In this document: positions 42,336 to 52,500 of the stretch, one piece after another
Position numbering within the stretch: the stretch's first letter is position 1
Layout of the letters: each line of letters begins with the position of its first letter
Assembly: GCA_964459305.1 (NCBI GenBank)
Contig: CAYWNA010000012.1
Coordinates: 1 to 64,000, forward strand
From: CAYWNA01 sp964459305
Lineage (GTDB): Bacteria > Planctomycetota > Planctomycetia > Pirellulales > Pirellulaceae
Direction: 5' to 3'
Length of the DNA stretch: 64,000 nucleotides
Position numbers and translations under genes: made by a program
The notes under the pieces: model-generated
Databases searched by the model: none
Told to the model about the DNA's origin: nothing
What the model saw: the letters and a program-made list of their open reading frames with translations, nothing else

Positions 42336-42911
42336 TCACCCGGTCATGGTCTCTCGCATCCACTTCACGTAGTGCGAGGCATATGCGTCGAGGTTCTCCA
42401 GCGCGCCGTCGCCTCGGATTTGCGAGCACATTTCGTAGTTGGCGATTCCGTCGAACCCGCCCTCTCTCAACCCGCGGAAGAACGCTTCGTAGTCGATGAA
42501 TCCATCGCCGAACTTCACGGGCCGCACGAGGTCGGGATCGACGCGTTTGTAGTTGATGACGGCTTGGTTCAAACGGTGCCGCGGCAGCCGAACGTAATCC
42601 GCGTTGGTCGTGATGGCGGTGTGGGGTGCCATCTTGCGGGCCGCCTCGTACAAATCTTCGCCTCGCAGCGCCGGCGACCAGGCGTCGAAACCCAGTTTAC
42701 AGTCCGGCCGATCGATATCGCCCAGCAGCTCGAACATGGCATCGGTGTGAACGGCCACGTCGTGGTGATTCTGCACGGCAATCGTGACGCCGTGGGACGC
42801 GGCCTGATCGCAAATCTCCTATAGCGACCGCACGACGCCGTTCCAGATCGCATACGGATTGAGCCCATCCACTTCATAGGCGGTGAAAACTCGAATGCCA
42901 TGCCATACTGC
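42336..42911 (-). pseudogene. Decayed sugar-phosphate isomerase/epimerase-like TIM-barrel gene
   Basis: Minus-strand coding sequence readable from about 42911: AVWHGIRVFTAYEVDGLNPY, then AIWNGVVRSL, an in-frame TAG at about 42821, then EICDQAASHGVTIAVQNHHD and on to a normal end (DAYASHYVKWMRETMTG) at 42336. HGVTIAVQNHHDV, KLGFDAWSP and DGIANYEM are typical of the xylose-isomerase-like (AP endonuclease family 2) fold. There is no start upstream and the N-terminal half is absent, so the gene is both 5'-truncated and interrupted. A fragment from 42776 could still be read but is unlikely to be functional. Confidence 0.75.
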
Positions 42912-43202
42912 AAGCAATCACGAACGACCGTGTTCTCCAATCAACGTTCGGGGATGGACTTGCCGAGGAGGCCCTTTGCACCGTCTGATCACAGGACAGG
43001 ACCCGGCTTCTCGGACCGGCACACCCCCGGCCTTCCGCGAATGGTGCGATCATTGATTGGCGTGTATACTGGCCATTGTACGGAATTGGATGTCGAAAAG
43101 GGCAAGGCTACGGAGCCGTTGGTATTGACGGTTCGTTATTCTGAATCGCTTGCCACCGAGCGATCGCATTCCGGCGGTCGGCAAACCGGAGAGGATTGCA
43201 TC

Positions 43203-45617
43203 ATGAGACTAGCCACACTTTGCAGGGGAACTCGATCGCGGTTTTTCATTCTCACGATTTGCATTTCCTACGAGTGCCATTGTCATGCTCAAGCCGCCCC
43301 AACGCCATGCATTGTGAATGCCGAAGGGCAGACGTATGATTCCCATCCGTCAACGGCGGTGGCGGCGGACGGAACGACATGGATCGCTTGGCACGCGTAT
43401 CACGGAGGTAACGACCGTGTCTTGTTGCGTCGCATCGATGTGAAAGGAAACGCGGGGCCCATCCAGACGGTCAGTCGAGAGGGCAGGGTGCACGGCCCTC
43501 CCATCTTGGTTCGGATGGCTGAAGGGTCGTTGTGGGTCGTCTGGTCGGCAAAGGTGGGCGAGCACTGGCAAGTGTTAGCGCGGTGTCGTTCCGCAGATGC
43601 ATGGGGCGACGCGGTTGCCGTTTCTAACGGTACGACTGACGCGATCTACCCGAGCGCGGCGTCCGTTGGCGACGGGCGGTTGCTGGTCGCTTGGAGTGCC
43701 CATGACGACGGACGGTTCACGATTTCCAGCCGCTCGGCCAACGACGGCGTCTGGCAGGAGCCGGTATCGGTTTCGCTGCCTGACTCCGACGCCTATCGAT
43801 CCGTGTTCGCCGTGGACGGTTCGTCAACGGCCTGGGTGTTCTGGGATGCGTATGATGGGCACGAATACGCGGTGCACGGACGACCGGTATTCCCCGAATT
43901 GGGTCCGGTCGAACGCGTCAGTCCCGAAGACAAGCACTGCCTGATGCCGGGAGCGTTGGCGACGGGCCGAGGTACGTACGTGGCTTGGCTACAGAAGACC
44001 GATGTGATCGGCGGACCTGGAGCCATCAGCCAGTGGCACGAATTGAACATGGCCGAGAAGACCGACGAGGGCTGGAGTGCTATCGTTGACTCGGAGGGCA
44101 ATCCGAGCGCCGCCGAACTCACTCACGGTCTGATGGCCAAAATCGAGCCCAAGCCAATCGCCACGTGGGGGTATCTGGGGCGGCGCACCCAACCGATGCT
44201 GTTGGAGCATGGCGACGACGTATGGCTCCTGTGGGAACGGAAGTCCAACCATCTGGGCAGCACTCCCAATGTCACCGGCGACCTTGTGGGTCGACCGATG
44301 CGCGACGGGCGCTGGCACGAACCTGTCGTGCTTGACCAAGGTCGGATCGATTATCACCTGGGCCATCCAAGTCGCGCGGCAAATCATGAGTTCGTCTTTG
44401 TCGCCTCGCAGCTTCCTCGCCAGCGCCGTCGTCTTTATCATCGACTGGTCGGTCGCTTGGATAAGGGGTCGGAGTTCGAGCAGGACGAATGGATCGGCTG
44501 GCGTCCCGTGAATCTGCCAATCGGGAGTGAGCTGTCCGAACGTCGGGAGATCCAAGTCGGCCAGCGGATATATAAACTGTATTGGGCCGATTTGCACTGC
44601 CATAGCGGATTGACCACCGATGCCGAAGGCGCGCCGGATGAGTTGACGTATTACGCGCGCGACCGAGCTCGGCTGGATGTCGTTGTTTTCACCGAAAACG
44701 ACTTCCTCTACAACGTACCGCTGACAGAGTATGAATACGAGTTTGGGAATCTGTTGGCGCGGATTTGCACGAAGGAGGGACGTTTTCTTTCGCTGCCGGG
44801 CTATGAATGGACCTCGCGCGTGCCAGGTGATCCCGCCGCAAGCCTCTCCGATCCAGGCAACTGGACGCCGCCGTACAACAAAGGCACTCACGCAAATCAC
44901 CGTAGTGTCATCTATCCGCCGTCGGCCGGTCCTCTGCTGCGTCATCCCGAAGTGGGCAACGACATCGCCAAGCTGAATCGTGCGGTCGCGCAGGCTGGCG
45001 GGCTTACTCTGACTCAGCATGACAGATTCCGGCCATCAGGCCACGAAGTGGAAGTGGGCATGGAGCTCGTGTCCGGCTGGGGGAACTATATTGGCAGGCG
45101 CCCGCAATCGTTTTATGACGCGCTGAATCGGGGCGCCCGTTGTGCGTGCGTTGCCAACGGCGATACACATCGAAGAGCTCCGGGATTGAGTGGAGCACTG
45201 ACCGGGATCTTTGCGGAGGAGCTGACGTCAGAAGCTATTTTCGAAGCGATGCGCCAACGAAGATGCTATGCCACGAGTGGATCGAGGATCTTCTTAGACT
45301 CAAGAGCCAACGACAGTCTCATGGGGCAGTCTGTCCAAGCAGTTGAGAACAGAATCTCTTTGACACTTGACGCGATCGGAACCCGGCCGATCACATTAGT
45401 CACTTTGATCCGAAACGGTGAAGAACTGAAGACGTTCCCCGTACCGGGTGGTTGCGACTTCCGGGCGAGCTACGAAGATTCAGGTTTGACACGAGGCAGG
45501 CATTGGTACATCTGGCAAGTGTCGCAGCAGCGTGTGGCACCCGCTCTACCGGGCAACGTAAGCGTCGCGCATGGCCATCTTGCTTGGTCCAGCCCGCATT
45601 GGGTCGCGGTGGAGTAA
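43203..45617 (+). CDS. Secreted propeller plus PHP-domain protein
   Basis: 804 residues from ATG 43203 (GGAGAGG upstream, signal peptide FFILTICISYECHCHAQ); a longer open frame from 42900 overlaps the decayed isomerase and is not coding. Residues about 30-430 form a beta-propeller of repeated WVVWSAK/LLVAWSAHDDG blades. From about 460 a PHP (polymerase and histidinol phosphatase-like) metal hydrolase domain begins (YWADLHCHSGLTTDAEG), with further motifs DVVVFTENDF and GLTLTQHDRF and NGDTHR. Secreted PHP proteins of this DUF3604-like kind occur in planctomycetes, and may be phosphoesterases. The substrate is unknown. It lies just beyond the carbohydrate cluster. Confidence 0.82.
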   Translation: MRLATLCRGTRSRFFILTICISYECHCHAQAAPTPCIVNAEGQTYDSHPSTAVAADGTTWIAWHAYHGGNDRVLLRRIDVKGNAGPIQTVSREGRVHGPPILVRMAEGSLWVVWSAKVGEHWQVLARCRSADAWGDAVAVSNGTTDAIYPSAASVGDGRLLVAWSAHDDGRFTISSRSANDGVWQEPVSVSLPDSDAYRSVFAVDGSSTAWVFWDAYDGHEYAVHGRPVFPELGPVERVSPEDKHCLMPGALATGRGTYVAWLQKTDVIGGPGAISQWHELNMAEKTDEGWSAIVDSEGNPSAAELTHGLMAKIEPKPIATWGYLGRRTQPMLLEHGDDVWLLWERKSNHLGSTPNVTGDLVGRPMRDGRWHEPVVLDQGRIDYHLGHPSRAANHEFVFVASQLPRQRRRLYHRLVGRLDKGSEFEQDEWIGWRPVNLPIGSELSERREIQVGQRIYKLYWADLHCHSGLTTDAEGAPDELTYYARDRARLDVVVFTENDFLYNVPLTEYEYEFGNLLARICTKEGRFLSLPGYEWTSRVPGDPAASLSDPGNWTPPYNKGTHANHRSVIYPPSAGPLLRHPEVGNDIAKLNRAVAQAGGLTLTQHDRFRPSGHEVEVGMELVSGWGNYIGRRPQSFYDALNRGARCACVANGDTHRRAPGLSGALTGIFAEELTSEAIFEAMRQRRCYATSGSRIFLDSRANDSLMGQSVQAVENRISLTLDAIGTRPITLVTLIRNGEELKTFPVPGGCDFRASYEDSGLTRGRHWYIWQVSQQRVAPALPGNVSVAHGHLAWSSPHWVAVE

Positions 45618-45797
45618 TCGGCCAGCCGTTATTCCCGTGACAGCCAAGACCAAAGAGAGAGAAGAAAGCAGGGTGACGTCTGTTCCAGCTCACCCGTCAG
45701 TTTTCCGCTGACACGGGGGCGGCGGCGAGATTCAATCAGCGATCGCGGATAAGCCAATGCCAGTCGGCGAACGTTATGAACTAGAAACAGTTTTGGG

Positions 45798-46298
45798 TCA
45801 AACCACATCCCCTGTCAACGCTTCTTCGGCTGCCACGGGAACCGCGACTTTGGGCTCCGGCTCATCAAATGCATTGAGCACCGGCTCCAGCAGCGTGGCC
45901 AGGTCATCACGTTTGGCCAAGTCGTGCACGACGTGGTGGGCGCCTTGGTACATGCCGCCTGCGGGATCCGACTTCGTCAAGGTCGTCAGCAGCGGCTTTA
46001 CGGCTTCGGGGCCCAGTGCGATCAGTGCTTCAGCCACAACCCAACGCACGTCTGAATCTTCGTCCTCCAGCCCTGCGACCAGCCTGTCCGCTGCGGACGG
46101 ATCGGCGATCGCCGTGAGTGCCTTTGCGGCTTCCCAACGAACGTGCTGCTGGCTGTCACCGAGTGCCGTCAGCAAACACGGTACGGCAGGGGAGCCAAGT
46201 TGGACAAGTGCTTCCCGTCCCCGCATCCGCTTGACGGCATCCTTGTCCGCGAGAGCGGCCACCAATTCATCGATATTGCGGTCCGATGCATCCGTCAT
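45798..46298 (-). CDS. Small HEAT-repeat protein
   Basis: 166 residues from ATG 46298, preceded by GGAGG at the right distance; an in-frame TTG at 46310 lies inside that ribosome site and is rejected. It has four to five HEAT/PBS-lyase-type repeats (REALVQLGSPAVPCLLTALG, RWEAAKALTAIADPSAADR, RWVVAEALIALGPEAVKPLL). Such small alpha-solenoids bind other proteins or chromophores; no function can be named. It stands alone. Confidence 0.87.
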   Translation of the reverse strand: MTDASDRNIDELVAALADKDAVKRMRGREALVQLGSPAVPCLLTALGDSQQHVRWEAAKALTAIADPSAADRLVAGLEDEDSDVRWVVAEALIALGPEAVKPLLTTLTKSDPAGGMYQGAHHVVHDLAKRDDLATLLEPVLNAFDEPEPKVAVPVAAEEALTGDVV

Positions 46299-46443
46299 GA
46301 TTGCCTCCAATTCAACGGAACGCCATGCAGCGTGTTCCCCAAAAATGAATCGACGCGTAGAGTGAAACGTTATCCCTGCCCGGCCGGTAACAGCCAGCCG
46401 CGTTTACGCAGTATATCCGATTTCTCGCGCACGCTGAAGTCGG

Positions 46444-46690
46444 CTAGCGGGCCTGCGGTAGCAAACCTTCAACCCCGGCAATGACCATCTGCGTGCCGAT
46501 CGTCGCCCGTATCATGCCTATAATTCGTGTGATGGCGTTGACCGCATTTTCACCAAGGCATTTGATCCATCGGTCGCCGAACACAAATGTGAAGTAAGTG
46601 ATCAAACAGAGTATAGCAAGAGCCCCTACGGTAATCGCTATGGGGCCGCCCCGCTCGCCGACGCGAAGTTCATTGCTGTAGCGATCGTGC
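46444..46690 (-). pseudogene. C-terminal remnant of a MarC-family membrane protein
   Basis: The minus-strand frame encodes PIAITVGALAILCLITYFTF (a membrane helix) and then ENAVNAITRIIGMIRATIGT and QMVIAGVEGLL, matching the last two helices of MarC-family inner membrane proteins, which end in a RxMGlxxAxIxxQMxxxG-like helix. The family is about 200 residues; only about 75 remain and there is no proper start. It sits directly behind the truncated Gfo/Idh/MocA gene. Confidence 0.6.
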
Positions 46691-46705
46691 CTAGTCTGGC
46701 CTGTC

Positions 46706-47625
46706 TCACAACTTCCACGGCACACGCATCGGCCTTAGGAGCATTTCGTTGGCTTCGTCGTCGCCTGGAAAGCGTTCCTGTTTCGGGTCCCACTTCACGT
46801 TTCGCCCGAGCCGAATGGCCACGTTGCCCAGATGACAGACGCTGGCCGAGCGATGGCCGACCTCGGCGGAAGCGATCGGCTCCTTTCGGCTCTTCACGCA
46901 GTCCAGGAAGTTGCGCACGTGGGCCGAGGTGGCGTCGAAACGGATCCCGCCGGACGGGAACTCGGACGTAACCAAGGACTCGGGCTCGCTGCGGGCCTTC
47001 CACGGGTATGCGGATGTCTCGATCATACCCTCCGTGCCCTCGAACCGCGCACCCACCGGCCGCTTATTGGTCTTGCAGACCAGCTCCACGCCGTTGTCGT
47101 AGCGGCACAGGAATTCGGTTTCCAGGGCCGTGTTGAACAGACTGCCCTCCGGCAACCATTTGGCGCCGATGTACTCGATCTCGACCGGGCCACTGTCGTC
47201 CATGCCGAGTCCCCACTGAGCCAAATCGTTCGAGTGAGCACCGAAGTTTGTCACTTGGCCGCCCGAGTAAGCGTAGTTGAAACGGAATCGGTAGAGGCAA
47301 CGATCCTTATGGTAGGGCACGTCGGGAGCGGGACCCAGCCAGCGCTCATAGTCGAATCCGTCGGGCACGGGCGTCGGCTTCCACCCGGGACCGGGGCCTA
47401 CTTTGTTGTTGTATCCCACGTTCGTGAACACGCGTTTGACTTGCCCAATCTTGCCGTTCCGGACCAGTTTGCAGATGTAACGGTTCATCGGATTGCTACG
47501 TTCCATGCTGCCGGTCTGGAGGATGCGCTTGTGCTTGCGAACGGCATCGACCATAGCGCGCCCCTGGCCAATCGTCAGCGACAGAGGTTTTTCGCAATAG
47601 ATGTCCTTGCCAGCCTCCGCCGCGA
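46706..47625 (-). pseudogene. C-terminal two thirds of a Gfo/Idh/MocA oxidoreductase
   Basis: The minus-strand frame reads AAEAGKDIYCEKPLSLTIGQ (the family's EKP motif) through MRVPWKL and stop at 46706. It includes FNYAYSGGQVTNFGAHSNDL and the typical end VCHLGNVAIRLGRNVKWDP. The N-terminal Rossmann domain is missing: above about 47625 the same frame runs into the antisense strand of a heparinase-like gene, giving a spurious 783-codon open frame to 49057. So the gene is broken at about 47610-47630. It cannot bind NAD without that half. Confidence 0.85.
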
Positions 47626-49510
47626 GGCCTTCGAGAGCCTGCGGCGAGCGGCCGATAGCGGCTTGTGGAAGAAGCCGCCCCCGGAGCCGGATTACGACGA
47701 GATCAAGGACCGAGCCAAGCGGCGTCTGGCGTACGTGGCGAGCTTCGCCAACATGCGCCGCTATCACCTGGGTGCCATGCAGCACACGGCGCTGATGTAC
47801 GCGTTGACCGGCGAGAAGAAGTACGGCGAGGCCGCCAAGGCGTTGCTGTTGGGCGCGGCTGAATGGGACCCGGAGGGTATCTCGTCGGTGATGGCCCCTT
47901 ACGGCGACGAAGTCGGCCTGGGACTGGTCAAGTCGGAAGCGCTGACCTACGACTGGATCTACGACCTGTTGGATGCCGACGAGCGTGCGAAAGCCGAGGC
48001 TATGCTGGTTGCCCGGGCGGATCAGATGCTCCGCCGTCTGGAGCGTCGCGACTTTCTCGCGCGGCCCGAATCGAGCCACGACGGCCGATTGCCCGGCTAT
48101 CTGCTGGAGCATGCCATCGCCCTGGCCGAACACCCTCGGGCGGCCGTGTGGATGGACTATGGGCTGAAGACGATCCTCACCGTGTTTCCTCATTGGGCTG
48201 GCCGTGACGGCGGTTGGGCCGAAGGAATTTCCTACGGCATGGCATACAACACGATTTTCATTACGCCGCTTGAATCGCTGCGCGCGGCGACCGGGTTGGA
48301 TGTCTGGCAGCGATCGTTCTACCGGAAGTTGCCCTACTTCTTCTTCTACAACGTCTCGCCGGCTGGCGAGATCGTGGGATTCGGCGATTCCTATGGCGGT
48401 AGTGCCATGTCGCGGTCCGGGTCGCTCCGTGCCCTGATTCAATTCCACGCCGAGCGCACGAACGATCGCGCCCTCCGCTGGTGGGTCGAGTTGCTGCGAA
48501 CCTCCAGCGGCGGCAAGCCGTCGCTGTCGCCCATGACGGGGTCGATCCTTCCGCAAGGCGTCAAACCAGAGGCGCCCGTTGAAATGACTCCGGACGCGGT
48601 CTTCCGAGGCGTCGGTTGGGCCGCACTGCATAGCGATCTGGCCAATCCCGACGAGGATCTGTTCGTGGCGTTCAAGTCGTCGCCTTTCGGCGGCGTGAGC
48701 CACAGCTACGCCGACCAAAACAGCTTTTCGATTCTCAAAGGCGGCCACGCCCTGGCTCGGCCCGGCGGCACGCGCTACCCGCAACACGGCACTCCTTTCC
48801 ACACGCGCTATACCCAGCAGACGATGGCCCAAAACGGGATTCTGGTCGACGGCCGGGGGCAGATCAACCGCAATGCCCGTGCCAACGGCCACATCGTAGC
48901 GTTCGAGTCGAAGCCCCACATCGGCTATGTCTGCGGCGACGCCGAAGCGGCCTACGGCGACCGCCTCACGCGCTTTCGACGGCATGTTGTGATGATTCGC
49001 CCCTCGTTGGTTTGCATCGTCGACGACCTGGAATCCCCGAAGCCGGCCGAGTGCCAATGGCTATTGCACGCTTCCGAGAAGTTCCGTCTGAACGAGAGCA
49101 ATCAGACTCTGGTCTCACACCGCGGCGATGCCCAGATGGACGTTCACTTGATCACGCCCGGCGGATTCAAGTTTTCGCAGACGAACGAGTGGCCCTTGGA
49201 TCCCAAGACCGGATTCCCCACAGCGAAGAAGCGCGAACCCAGCAAGCTCTGGCACTTCACGGCCGCCACACAAAAACGTGCAACCACCCGTCGGATTGCC
49301 GCAGTGATGAATGTAGCCACCAAAGCCAAACGGCCCGACTGCGACGTCCAGATCAACGACTCCGGCCTCGTCCGCGTGGAAACGAAGACCGCCGAGGCGG
49401 ATGCAGTGGTCGAGATCGATCTCTCGACCGACCGCGCCGACGCAGTTCCGCTGTTGAAAGTCCGCTGTGAACCGGACGAAGGTGATGAGGAGACGCTAAC
49501 GGTCAGATGA
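47615..49510 (+). pseudogene. Heparinase II/III-like gene, 5'-truncated
   Basis: The plus-strand frame from about 47615 encodes REAFESLRR, YVASFANMRRYHLGAMQHTA, YALTGEKKYGEAAKALLLGA (alpha/alpha toroid), SYGMAYNTIFITPLESL, and a beta-sandwich half (FRGVGWAALHSDLANPDEDL, FKSSPFGGVSHSYADQNSF, RFRRHVVMIRPSLVCIVDDL). This is the heparinase II/III polysaccharide-lyase architecture. About 630 residues remain; the N-terminus and signal peptide are gone, and the frame continues upstream only through antisense of the oxidoreductase remnant. It ends at 49510, overlapping the convergent gene by 15 bases. Catalytic residues may be intact, but export and start are lost. Confidence 0.82.
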
Positions 49511-52500
49511 CGCTTCTCGTGGGATGGGTTTCACCGCACGACGAATCTGAACATCCAGCGGGGCGAAATCCACGACGGCGTTGTCCATCGCGTAGCCGAC
49601 GTGCGTAATCGCCTTGAGCGGCCGTTTCAGTTGGGCTTTCACTTCCACGCCGTTGGCGGTGTAGATCACTTGCTGGCTGTCCAAGTCGACGGTCACCACA
49701 ATGTCGATCGGCTGGTTGTCACTCAGTTCGACCGGCGCCCCGATCGTTTGGCCACCGCTCAGCGGACCTTGAACCAGCACCGCTCGATTCATCTTCAACC
49801 TCATACCGCACTTGATCAGTCGCTCGTCCTGGCCATCGTCGCCGAATACCAGAAATCCGTTGCGGAGCGTGCCCTTGGCATCGGCCGGGACGACCATGCG
49901 GGTCTTGAACGTGGCGGAACCCTTCACGGGATTCTCCAACTTCTTCAACGCTATGGCCACTGCGCCCTTGCTCTTTGGCTTCAAGCGATAACCCAGATCT
50001 GATTCGAAAACTTGGCAACGCATCACCCGGTCGAAATCCTCGTCCTTCGAGACCGGCAGCGGCAGCAGGTAGTTCGGATCTTCCGGCTGGCCCCAGTCGA
50101 TCTGCACTGGCAAGTCATCTGCGGCGTCTAGCGAGGTGGCCGCGTCGTCCGACAGGCAAAGCAATCGCCCATCGACAGTGCTCACGAACAATGCGCTTCC
50201 AGCCGCGGCCAAGCCGTCGAAGACGGGGATGGTGTCCAGGGCATAGCGGGCCAACAGCTTGCCGTCCGTTTTGGACAACGCCCACAGGACTCCACCGTGC
50301 TTGCCTTCCATCGCTTCCGCTTGACGCTGGATGGCCTCTTGCGTGGCCGGCGCGTCGGGCAAGCGGTATATCTGGCGCTCGTTGATGAAGTTCGGCGGGC
50401 CGGCTACCAGCACGGTGTCCTTGCACAGAGCCATGGCGCGTGCTGTCACGGAGGGTTTTTGGACAAGCCAGTTTGCGTTGGTCGCGGTCAGTTGATCGCG
50501 CGGGAAGAACCGGCGCAGCAGCCAGTCGGACGAATTGGCATTTCTCCGCGAAGAACGGGCGTTGATTGCAGCTTCCGCCTTCCCGATGCGGGCGATCGCC
50601 TCCTCCGTGACGGTTTTGTCCACGGAGAACAGTTCGTACTCCAAAACCGACGAGTTGACCATGTACTGCGGTTGCCGCCCGAATCCGTACACGTTGTCGT
50701 CGTCGAAGCAGAGAATCCGTCCGGAGGGGACCAGGCGGCCAGCCTTGAGCCACGCGCCGTAGCCTCCGGATACGCGGCGGCCGTAGGTCCAATAGGATCG
50801 GAAGAAGTAATCGTCGTCCAGAAAACCGATTTGGCAGAACAGATGGCAGTCTTGGGCCGGCTGCTTGCTCAAGTCCTCCAGGCCGATTTCCAGCCGTTTC
50901 CCGGAGAAGTCGATCTTCTGCGACCGCATCCAAATGTGACGACCGTCGCAACTGAGGATGTCCGACAGGGCCACGGGCATGTTGTTGCCTCGCGTCTTCT
51001 CCAGATAGGCCCGATGCATCTCCTTGCCGGATTCAGGATCCATGTTGTCCCAAACGACCTCGCCCAGCAGTTCGCCGGTTTTCGGATCCAGACGCAGGAA
51101 GTGAATCCCGCCGTCCAAGAACATGTTGCGTCCCGCTGTACAGTACACAACGCCGTCGTGAACCAGCACGCTACCGTGCACGGGCCAAGCGGATTCCAGT
51201 TGCTCCCAAGCCATCATACGACGGTCCACCGGCGCCCCGCGAAATCGCCACGCCAACGCCCCATCCTTGGCGTTCAGTGCGTACACATAGCCGTCCGCCG
51301 AACCGAACAGCACGAGTCCCTGATAATACGTCGGTGGCGAATCGACGCGGCCGCCGGTAGTGAACGACCAAGCGACCTCGCCGGTCTTGGCATCCAACGC
51401 CACGACCTGATGCGCGTCTACCGCGGCAACAAACACCTTGCCGCCGGCGATGATGGGGGCACTCAAACGCCCGCCGATCTTGGCCTGCCACACGTGGCCG
51501 ATGCCGTCGGCAGAAACCGCGACCGGGCTGGCGCCGCTACGAGCCGAATCGTGGCGGTAGGTCGGCCAATCCGCTTTCGACGCCTCGGGTCCGTCGACTC
51601 GGCCAAAGGCCGGGCCCTTTTGCAGCCGTTCGGTCGCGGCAACGCCGTTTTGCCCCGGCTGCGGCACCGGACCGGCGGCCAAGGCTTTGAAGCCCGATAG
51701 TTTGGCTTCCAACTGGCACCCGCACGCGTCCATCGAGGCGTAGGTCAGCCCGTTACATGGCATGACGCCGTAGATGCAACCGCCGCGAACCCAGTGATTC
51801 GGTTGCCAGGTCTCTTTCTCCAAGTCGATGAATTCCGTGCCGTTCCGTGCGGTCAGCAGATAGTTGTCTGTCGCCTTGGCCGGGTAGCAGCGGTGATGGA
51901 ACCAGTGAACATGGACGTCTGGCGGAAACTCGCGCTTCACTTCGCCGGTGTGCGGGTCGTAGCCCGTGAACACGCCACTGCCTGCATTGCCCGCGATATC
52001 GCCGGTCCACACCAGGCCGTCGGCCACCAGAAGGTCTTTGAGCGACAGGTGACCGCTGGGCTTCTGTTGTTGCTCCCACAGTTTGCTGCCGTCCTGGATC
52101 GACCACCCGGAGACCTTGCCGTTGTTGGCGGCCAGCAGCACGACATCGTCGTAGATCAGCACCCGCGGGCCCGTGTTCGTCTGGACGGGGATTGCCGTCG
52201 GCGATGGTTCGGATTCCCACCGCCGATCGCCGTCCTGACGGTCCAGGCACACGAGCTTCTCACCATCATGAAAGACGACATGCGAGCTGGCGACGGACAG
52301 GGAACAGGGAGCGACCGGGGCTTCGGTTTCCCACAGACGCCGGCCGGAATCGGCTTGGTATGCGAAGACTTTTCTCGATGCGCCGTCCCAACCCCAGCCG
52401 GGATTCGCGGTGCGTGTATTGTCCCAAACGTAAGTCGATACGCGACGCCACTTGGGCAGCGCCGATGGAGTGTTGTCAGCCACCGTGTACACGATGCCGT

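Noticed and set aside
42900..43202. Upstream extension of the PHP protein to 42900
   Set aside because: It lacks a ribosome site, overlaps the decayed isomerase and would place about 100 residues before an obvious signal peptide at 43203.
46832..47610. N-terminal 260 codons of the 892-codon plus-strand open frame
   Set aside because: They are antisense to the Gfo/Idh/MocA remnant and show no family features; the heparinase part starts only at about 47615.
46706..49057. A 783-codon minus-strand open frame
   Set aside because: Only its last part (to about 47625) is coding. The first 480 codons are antisense of the heparinase-like gene.
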